NCBI GenBank assembly: GCA_903877135.1
Contig: CAIRCN010000074.1
Location: 124,001 to 188,000 of the forward strand
Direction: 5' to 3'
Length of the DNA stretch: 64,000 nucleotides
DNA from: an uncultured Opitutia bacterium
GTDB lineage: Bacteria > Verrucomicrobiota > Verrucomicrobiia > Opitutales > Opitutaceae
The notes under the pieces were generated by a model. It saw only the letters and a list, made by a program, of their open reading frames with translations. It was not told the origin of the DNA and did no database searches. Within the stretch, counting starts at the first letter, position 1. The number at the start of each line of letters is the position of its first letter. Positions 58,747-64,000 of this stretch are shown here, piece by piece. The position numbers were made by a program, and so were the translations under genes.

Positions 58747-59723
58747 GCGGTGAATTTTGCCTCAATCTCATCCCGGTGCGCGACCCAAGTGAGCCAGAAT
58801 GCAGCGGCGAGCGTGAAGGCGCTGATCAGCACATGCCCGGTCGTCATTTCGGCCGAGCGGTAGGTCCAGATGATTTTCGCACCGAGAAAAATCTGAAGCG
58901 CGAGCAGGGTGACCAGCGCGGATGCGCCCAAGCGCAGGCCCAGCGAGGCGTGGCGGTCGAGGTAGATGCGGACGGCAAACCAGAGCAGCGCTCCGGCGAG
59001 CACGGCAGCCATCACGCGGTGGGCGAAGTGAATAGTCACAGGAAAACTCCAGATGGCGGGCAACAGTCCGCCCTCGGGAGTCGAGAAGGGAAACGTGGGG
59101 ATGGCGAGGCCGGCGAAGCTGTGCCGCATAACGGCGGCGATGGCGAGCTGGAGGAAAAGCAGGTTGCAGCAAATCACGCCGGCGCGGCGCACCCCGTCGC
59201 CGACGCTCGGGCCGCCCTTGATCCAGCCCCGTGTGCAGGACACTGCGATGGCGATCAGCGTGCAGGCGAACAATTGCGCGAGGCAGGCGTGGAGCATTGC
59301 AAAGAGCCGGCCGAGACTGGTGTTGACCATCTCTACTTGCAGGTGATCGAAGAGCACGCGCAGCCCCCCGACAAGCGCCTGTGCCAGGACGAGCGCCACG
59401 GCGAAAATTGCCAGCCGCCGCAGCCAACGGCGCGACTCGGTGCGCCACAACCACACGGCGAGGATAATGGTCACCGTGCTCATTATTCCAGCGCTAAGCC
59501 GGTGTGAGTGCTCGGCAAACATGGCGAGGTTGTCCAGCCAGCCCTTGGGGTTAAGGGAGCCGTTGGAAAGTGGCCAGTCGGGGAACGCCATGCCCGCACC
59601 GATGCTGGTGGTGAAGGCGCCGAGCGTCACGAGCAGGAAAACCCAGGCGGCGCCGAACGCGGCGAAGAGCGCGAGCGCGGGTTTGTGATTGGAAGTCCGG
59701 TCGGAGGTGGAAAGAAGACTCAT
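58743..59723 (-). CDS. ctaA: Heme A synthase (COX15/CtaA family)
   Basis: A 326-residue membrane protein with eight hydrophobic segments. Four heme-ligand His are expected: EHSHRLSAGIMS, MLHACLAQLFACTLI, ATVIHFAHRVMA-like FPVTIHFAHRVMAAVL, and the final GHVLISAFTLAA. TSIGAGMAFPDWPLSNGSL marks the N-terminal loop. ATG 59723 gives the natural start. It is the first gene of ctaA-ctaB-DUF420, divergent from the SCO gene with 85 bases between starts. Confidence 0.92.
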   Translation of the reverse strand: MSLLSTSDRTSNHKPALALFAAFGAAWVFLLVTLGAFTTSIGAGMAFPDWPLSNGSLNPKGWLDNLAMFAEHSHRLSAGIMSTVTIILAVWLWRTESRRWLRRLAIFAVALVLAQALVGGLRVLFDHLQVEMVNTSLGRLFAMLHACLAQLFACTLIAIAVSCTRGWIKGGPSVGDGVRRAGVICCNLLFLQLAIAAVMRHSFAGLAIPTFPFSTPEGGLLPAIWSFPVTIHFAHRVMAAVLAGALLWFAVRIYLDRHASLGLRLGASALVTLLALQIFLGAKIIWTYRSAEMTTGHVLISAFTLAAAFWLTWVAHRDEIEAKFTA

Positions 59724-59808
59724 GAAGACAAGGCTCGGCAGAAGTAGCGGGCTTGCTGCCATCCGCAAACCCTTTGACAATTTTTTCCAGCGGCGAATCC
59801 GTAGTGCG

Positions 59809-60699
59809 ATGAAATCTTATGTCTTCGCTCTTTTGGTGGGCGCCGCCCTGTTGCTGGCGATGGCCGCCTGTGGGCGGGCAGATCGCACAGCCAGCCGCCA
59901 GGAGCCGATGGAGAAACACTACTCTCTGACGGGCGAAGTGATTTCGGCAGATGCTGCGCGCCACATGCTAGTTGTCCGCCATGATCCGATTCCGAATCTG
60001 ATGCCGGCGATGACAATGGAATTTGCCGTGTCAGCGGGCGACGCCGCGCTGGCCAAGCCAGGGCAGCGCATCCGTGCCGAGCTTATTCCTTCCGACAAAA
60101 GCGACTGGCGGCTGGAGAAAATCTGGCCCGACGACCGCGCCACTGCAGCGGCCATCGCGGCCCAGGCCAAGGCGCTCCGGCAGGACACCATTATCCGTGG
60201 CAAATCCGCCTACCGCGAGGTGGGCGAACAGATTCCCAACTTCGCGCTGTTTGACCAGGAAGGGCGGATGGTTGCGAGTGCGCGGTTTCAGGGGAAGCAG
60301 GTCATGCTCAATTTCATTTTCTCGCGCTGCCCGGTGGCGACGATGTGTCCGCTTTCGACGGCGAAGATGATGGCCACGCAGAAACTCGCCCGAGAGTCCG
60401 GCGTGAAGAACCTCGAACTGGTGTCCATCACGCTCGACCCGACTTACGACACGCCGGGAGTGTTGAAGGATTACGCCGCCGCTCGCGGGATCGATACCAG
60501 CAATTTCTCGTTTCTTACCGGCCCTGAGAGCGCCATCAAAGACTTGCTGGCACAGTTCGGCGTGATCGCCGAATTCGACGGTGGCATTCTGAAACACACG
60601 TTGACCACCCTGTTGATCGACGAAAGCGGCCGCATTATCCATCGCGCCGACGGCAGCGCGTGGGAGCCAGCGGACTTCGTGGAGAAAATGAGGCGATGA
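59809..60699 (+). CDS. CusF-like and SCO1/SenC fusion lipoprotein (copper chaperone)
   Basis: A 296-residue lipoprotein with lipobox LLAMAACG (Cys21). Residues about 36-100 form a CusF-type copper domain with NLMPAMTMEFAV. Residues about 140-296 form the SCO/SenC thioredoxin-like domain: Cys174 and Cys180 in SRCPVATMCPLS and His263 in GGILKHTLTT. The cysteine spacing is C-x5-C rather than the C-x3-C of classical Sco1. SCO proteins load CuA. The next gene overlaps its stop (ATGA), suggesting coupled production. Confidence 0.9.
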   Translation: MKSYVFALLVGAALLLAMAACGRADRTASRQEPMEKHYSLTGEVISADAARHMLVVRHDPIPNLMPAMTMEFAVSAGDAALAKPGQRIRAELIPSDKSDWRLEKIWPDDRATAAAIAAQAKALRQDTIIRGKSAYREVGEQIPNFALFDQEGRMVASARFQGKQVMLNFIFSRCPVATMCPLSTAKMMATQKLARESGVKNLELVSITLDPTYDTPGVLKDYAAARGIDTSNFSFLTGPESAIKDLLAQFGVIAEFDGGILKHTLTTLLIDESGRIIHRADGSAWEPADFVEKMRR

Positions 60700-61622
60700 A
60701 GCCGGCGGACGCATCCCAACGTAGGCAGATCGCTTTCATTACCGTCGTCGCCGTCGGCATCTTTACGCTGCTGCGCTGGCTGCCGACGGGCACGAACCTG
60801 AGCCACATGGATTTTCGGGTGACGGCGAAAACGCCGATCGATCTCTGCGACCCGCTGAGCCCGCAGTTCATCCCGGTTGTCGCCGTAGCCTCGCCGGTCG
60901 CCATGACCCTCGCCAGTGACGGTGGCGCGGGGCGCGTGAATGTCCCGGCTCAAATTACGCTCCGGTTGCGGACATCGAGCGGCAAGAACGTCGCGCCCGA
61001 GGATCTGCTGGTCACGCATACCCGGAAACTGCACCTCCTGCTCATCGATCCGTGGCTCGACGATTACCAGCATGTCCATCCCGAGCCGGGTCACAGTCCG
61101 GGCGAATGGACGTTTTCCTTCACGCCGCATCGCGAGGGGACCTACAGGATTTTCGCGGACTTCACGCCAGTGGCGACGGCCCGCGGGCTCTACGCGTCGG
61201 CTGACTGGCAGGTCGGTCCGCCGGGTCTGCCGGCGGGTCACACGATGGTAATGGAACACGAAACTTCGTGGGTCGTGGAGCGCGACGGGTTTCGTTTCGC
61301 GCTGACGCCCGCCGTGCTCCCGGTGTCAGCGAGCTGTCCGACTTATCTGAAACTGTCTATCGCGCGGGCCGATAGCGGCATGGTGTCGCTGGCGCCGGTG
61401 ATGGGCGCCTACGCGCATCTGGTGGCGTTTGACGATGCGCGCAGTGGTTTTGCCCATCTGCACCCGATGGAGACCGATCTCAGCCAGCCGCCGGACGCGA
61501 AGCGGTGGGAGTTGAATTTCAAGGTCATGATTCCGCGGGCCGGTCGCTACGTGATCTGGGCGCAGGTCAACCTCGGCGGCCGCGAGACGTTCGTGCCGTT
61601 CTGGTTCGATGTGAGGCCGTGA
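60696..61622 (+). CDS. Membrane-anchored protein with two His-rich HxHP repeats
   Basis: A 308-residue protein with one N-terminal helix (IAFITVVAVGIFTLLRW) and a long periplasmic part. Two related beta domains are visible. The first (residues about 75-160) reads KLHLLLIDPWLDDYQHVHPEP then GTYRIFADFTP. The second (about 200-308) reads YAHLVAFDDARSGFAHLHPME then GRYVIWAQVNLGG. Both carry an HxHP motif at the same place, so an internal duplication is likely. It is translationally coupled to SCO, so a copper role is plausible. I cannot name the family. Confidence 0.65.
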   Translation: MKPADASQRRQIAFITVVAVGIFTLLRWLPTGTNLSHMDFRVTAKTPIDLCDPLSPQFIPVVAVASPVAMTLASDGGAGRVNVPAQITLRLRTSSGKNVAPEDLLVTHTRKLHLLLIDPWLDDYQHVHPEPGHSPGEWTFSFTPHREGTYRIFADFTPVATARGLYASADWQVGPPGLPAGHTMVMEHETSWVVERDGFRFALTPAVLPVSASCPTYLKLSIARADSGMVSLAPVMGAYAHLVAFDDARSGFAHLHPMETDLSQPPDAKRWELNFKVMIPRAGRYVIWAQVNLGGRETFVPFWFDVRP

Positions 61623-61690
61623 TTTCCGGCGCGAGCGCGGCGCCGTCGAGTCGTCCTTTGTTGCCCACTGGTGTGTCCTACATGGAGCCG

Positions 61691-61708
61691 AGCGTCAGCG
61701 TTGACGCT
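61691..61708. promoter_or_regulatory. Palindrome upstream of the HUMPS operon (candidate operator)
   Basis: AGCGTCA (61691-61697), GCGT, TGACGCT (61702-61708) is a perfect 7-bp inverted repeat with a 4-base centre, ending 35 bases before the ATG at 61744. It is a fitting size for a LacI- or GntR-type site controlling a sugar catabolic operon. Confidence 0.45.
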
Positions 61709-61743
61709 GGTGCCGCCTCACCCAACAGTGGGGCACTTTCCCC

Positions 61744-62457
61744 ATGCGCCCGGTCGTTCAGATTTCTCTGGATCTCACTGACATCAACGAAGCCCTGACC
61801 ACTGCTACCCTCGCCCGGCGCGCGGGCGTCGACTGGCTGGAGGCGGGCACGCCGTTCATCATCGCGGAGGGAATGCATGGCGTGCGGGCGCTGCGCGAGC
61901 GGTTTCCCGGCGTGTCGATCGTGGCGGATTTGAAAACGATGGACGGCGGCTACCTCGAGGCGGAGATGATGGCGAAGGCCGGCGCAACGCACGTGGTCGT
62001 GATGGCGCGGGCCCACGAGGAGACGCTCAAGTGCGTCGTCAAGGCTGGTCGCGACTACGGCGTGAAGGTGATGGGCGACAACCTGGGCTGTCCCGACATG
62101 GTGGCCGGCGCGTGTTTCATCGAGGACCTCGGTTGCGATTTCGTAATCCACCACATCGGCTACGACGAGCGCCGCGGGATTGCGGCGAGTGGTCGGCGGA
62201 TGCCGAGTCCGCTCGACCAGTTGCGCGAGGTGGTCGCAGCTGTGAAAGTGCCGGTGCAGGCGGTCGGCGGCCTGACGCTCGAGCAGGCGGTGCGGACGCC
62301 CGAGTATGGCGCGCCACTCGTGGTGATCGGCGCACCACTGGCGGTGGATGCGGATTCGTTCCGCACGGCGGACGGCAACCTCGAGGGCACGCTGCGCCTC
62401 ATCTGTGAGTGCGTGCACGGCTACGGCGACGTGCCGGTCGGGAAATCTTCCCCATGA
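61744..62457 (+). CDS. HUMPS-family enzyme (3-keto-L-gulonate 6-phosphate decarboxylase or hexulose-6-phosphate synthase-like)
   Basis: A 237-residue TIM barrel of the orotidine-decarboxylase superfamily. VADLKTMDGGYLEAEMMAKAG holds the D-x-K-x-x-D triad Asp62/Lys64/Asp67, diagnostic of HPS/KGPDC enzymes. DFVIHHIGYDERR and VPVQAVGGLTLEQAV follow. Neighbours are dehydrogenases rather than a hexulose-phosphate isomerase, which favours KGPDC-type sugar-acid catabolism. The product is uncertain. The stop overlaps the next start (ATGA). Confidence 0.82.
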   Translation: MRPVVQISLDLTDINEALTTATLARRAGVDWLEAGTPFIIAEGMHGVRALRERFPGVSIVADLKTMDGGYLEAEMMAKAGATHVVVMARAHEETLKCVVKAGRDYGVKVMGDNLGCPDMVAGACFIEDLGCDFVIHHIGYDERRGIAASGRRMPSPLDQLREVVAAVKVPVQAVGGLTLEQAVRTPEYGAPLVVIGAPLAVDADSFRTADGNLEGTLRLICECVHGYGDVPVGKSSP

Positions 62458-63479
62458 AAAATCCTGCGGTCGTCAACTATGCCCCCGAGCCCCACAGCGT
62501 CGAGCTGCGTGAATTCGCCCGGCCCGAGCCAGGTCCGGAGGACGTGATTCTCGCGGTCGAGGCCGTCGGTGTGTGCGGCAGCGACCTGCACCAGTGGACG
62601 AGTTCGCACAGTTGGAAGGTGAACTATCCCGTCGTGCTCGGCCACGAATTTGGCGGACGCATCGCGACGCTTGGCAGCGCGGTGAAAAACTGGTCCGAGG
62701 GCGACCGCGTAGTGAGCGAGACGGCGGCGGTGATCGACCCAAACAGCCCGCTCAGCCGCGCGGGACTCTACAATCTCGATCCGACGCGAAAGGGTTTCGG
62801 CTACGGTGTCGATGGCGCGATGACACGCTTCGTGCGCGTGCCGGCGCGCTGCCTGCACCGCGTGCCGGACGGACTGGCAATAGAGCACGCGGCGCTGACC
62901 GAGCCGTGTTGCGTGGCCTACAACGCCGTGGTCAACAACGCCCACATTCATCCTGGTGACCGCGTGATCGTGCTCGGGCCGGGGCCGATTGGAATTCTCT
63001 GCGCGGCGATGGCGCGGCTCGCCGGGGCGCAGGTGGCGTTAGTCGGACTCGAACGTGACCGCGCACGGCTAGAGATCGCGAAAGCCTACGGTTGCGAGGT
63101 GATCATTGGTGATGCGTCCGGGTGGGCGAGGCAACGCGACGGGCTTGGCGCGGACAGCGTGATCGACGCCGCGGGCGTCTCGGCCGCGCTGAAAATTGCG
63201 CTGGAACTGGTGCGGCCGGCCGGTTGGATCACCAAGGTGGGCTGGGGCCCGCAGCCGCTGAATTTCTCCCTCGATCCGCTCGTGCAGAAGAACATCACGC
63301 TACAGGGCAGCTTCAGCCACAACTGGTCGGTGTGGGAGCGCGTGCTCGCGCTGCTCGCCTCGGGCCAGCTTGACGTGCGCCCGATCACGGGTGGCGTCTG
63401 GGGACTGGAGGCGTGGCACGAGGCGTTCGAGAAAATGCACAGCGGCGAGATTGTGAAAGCTGTGTTGAAGCCGATTTGA
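62454..63479 (+). CDS. Zinc-type alcohol/polyol dehydrogenase lacking structural-zinc cysteines
   Basis: A 341-residue MDR-family dehydrogenase. The catalytic zinc ligands are intact: Cys41 in VGVCGSDLHQW, His64 and Glu65 in GHEFGG. The NAD(P) motif is VIVLGPGPIGILCAAMARLAG. In relatives the segment after ETAA has four Cys spaced C-x2-C-x2-C-x7-C; here the same positions are Asp95, Ser98, Ser101 and Asp109 (AVIDPNSPLSRAGLYNLD), while flanking RKGFGYGVDGAMT is kept. The gene is coupled to the HUMPS gene (ATGA) and followed by an SDR gene after 15 bases. Confidence 0.88.
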   Translation: MKNPAVVNYAPEPHSVELREFARPEPGPEDVILAVEAVGVCGSDLHQWTSSHSWKVNYPVVLGHEFGGRIATLGSAVKNWSEGDRVVSETAAVIDPNSPLSRAGLYNLDPTRKGFGYGVDGAMTRFVRVPARCLHRVPDGLAIEHAALTEPCCVAYNAVVNNAHIHPGDRVIVLGPGPIGILCAAMARLAGAQVALVGLERDRARLEIAKAYGCEVIIGDASGWARQRDGLGADSVIDAAGVSAALKIALELVRPAGWITKVGWGPQPLNFSLDPLVQKNITLQGSFSHNWSVWERVLALLASGQLDVRPITGGVWGLEAWHEAFEKMHSGEIVKAVLKPI

Positions 63480-63494
63480 ACCGGAGGCTTTCCC

Positions 63495-64000
63495 ATGAGA
63501 CTGCGCGACAAAGTCATCATCGTCACTGGCAGCACGACAGGGATCGGGCGTGCGATCGCCGAACGCTGCGTCACCGAGGGCGCGCGCGTCCTCGTCCACG
63601 GGCGCGACCGGGCACACGGCGAGGCCGTGGTGGCGAAACTTGGCTCCGCGGCCGTGTTGCACCTCGACGATTTGTCGGACCCGGCCAGCCCCGCGAGGAT
63701 CGTGGAGGCCACGATGAAGGCGTTCGGGCGGATCGACTGCATTGTGAATAATGCCGCGATCGTCCCGCGCACGACCCTTCACACGGCCACGGTGGAGGCG
63801 TTTGACTACACGATGGCCGTCAACGTGCGCGCACCGTTGTTTCTCATTCAGGCGGCGTTTTCGCAGTTGAAAGCCAACGAGGGCTGCGTGCTGAACATCG
63901 GCTCGATCAACGCGCACAGCGGCGAGCCCACGTTTCTGCATTACGCCACCTCGAAGGGCGCGCTCCAGACGCTCTCGCGCAACCTCGCCAACGCTCACGC
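63495..64000 (+). CDS. Short-chain dehydrogenase/reductase, N-terminal part (runs off the window)
   Basis: 168 codons are visible before the sequence ends. The Rossmann motif is VTGSTTGIGRAIAERC (TGxxxGIG), NNAAIVPRTTL gives the NNAG-like motif, and NIGSINAHSG with YATSKG gives the catalytic Ser, Tyr and Lys. It is a classical SDR using NAD(P). It is the third gene of the operon with the HUMPS and MDR genes, likely oxidising a sugar or polyol intermediate. Confidence 0.9.
   Translation, partial: MRLRDKVIIVTGSTTGIGRAIAERCVTEGARVLVHGRDRAHGEAVVAKLGSAAVLHLDDLSDPASPARIVEATMKAFGRIDCIVNNAAIVPRTTLHTATVEAFDYTMAVNVRAPLFLIQAAFSQLKANEGCVLNIGSINAHSGEPTFLHYATSKGALQTLSRNLANAH

Overview
The window is a GC-rich bacterial chromosome segment, almost fully coding. 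It has no insertion sequences, prophage, CRISPR array or rRNA; the only RNA gene I can support is tRNA-Tyr. The gene set suggests an aerobic or microaerophilic Gram-negative member of the PVC group, most likely Verrucomicrobiota/Opitutales. Reasons are a fused ccoN-ccoO oxidase gene, a caa3 oxidase locus, an outer-membrane porin, lipoproteins and a PduS/PduT microcompartment pair. This placement is inference from gene content, not from a marker tree.

Layout. 1-1650 (+): the end of a HemW-like gene, a small lipoprotein and an M23 peptidase. 1654-9269 (-): one long same-strand run. Read in transcription order it is a three-gene ABC importer of the NMT1/ThiY type, a Methyltransf_32-type methyltransferase, an Rsm22-like ribosome-associated methyltransferase, an M61 peptidase with PDZ domain, a Fur-family regulator and a small TPR protein. 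9414-11247: a UroD-like protein and an HD phosphohydrolase. 11366-18470 (+): an aspartate-family/serine cluster, serA-hom-lysC-thrC-cimA, which would supply serine, threonine and citramalate-derived isoleucine. 18558-23709: a desaturase with a coiled-coil tail, cardiolipin synthase, tRNA-Tyr, an exported TPR protein and a UspA protein.

23722-31767 (-): a cbb3 oxidase operon, ccoS-ccoNO-ccoQ-ccoP-ccoG-(short FixH-position protein)-(UreH/SafE-like)-ccoI. 32136-33516: an unknown protein with paired cysteines, convergent with a PocR-domain AraC regulator. 33924-37959 (+): dnaK, groES and groEL with a strong terminator. 38101-39978 (+): pduS-pduT with no other microcompartment genes. 40046-49883 (+): a PhnP-like hydrolase, then a sulfur-assimilation block: Rrf2 regulator, YezD-like protein, porin, sulfate-binding protein, a tandem pair of M14-like proteins, cysT, cysW, cysA and cysK. 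lysA follows.

51304-61622: a complete caa3 cytochrome oxidase locus, with ctaC-D-E-F-G on the minus strand, heme A synthesis genes (ctaA, ctaB) and DUF420. An azurin-like cupredoxin, a CusF-SCO fusion lipoprotein and a duplicated His-rich membrane-anchored protein lie on the plus strand. 61744-64000 (+): a translationally coupled catabolic operon of a HUMPS-family decarboxylase/synthase, a zinc-dehydrogenase-like protein that has lost its structural zinc cysteines, and a truncated SDR.

The most unusual points are the active/degenerate M14 pair embedded in the sulfate importer operon, the stand-alone PduS-PduT pair, the dehydrogenase in which the four structural-zinc Cys are Asp/Ser/Ser/Asp at the expected spacing, a hairpin that would hide the serA ribosome binding site, and an AT-rich repeat translated in frame inside a methyltransferase.
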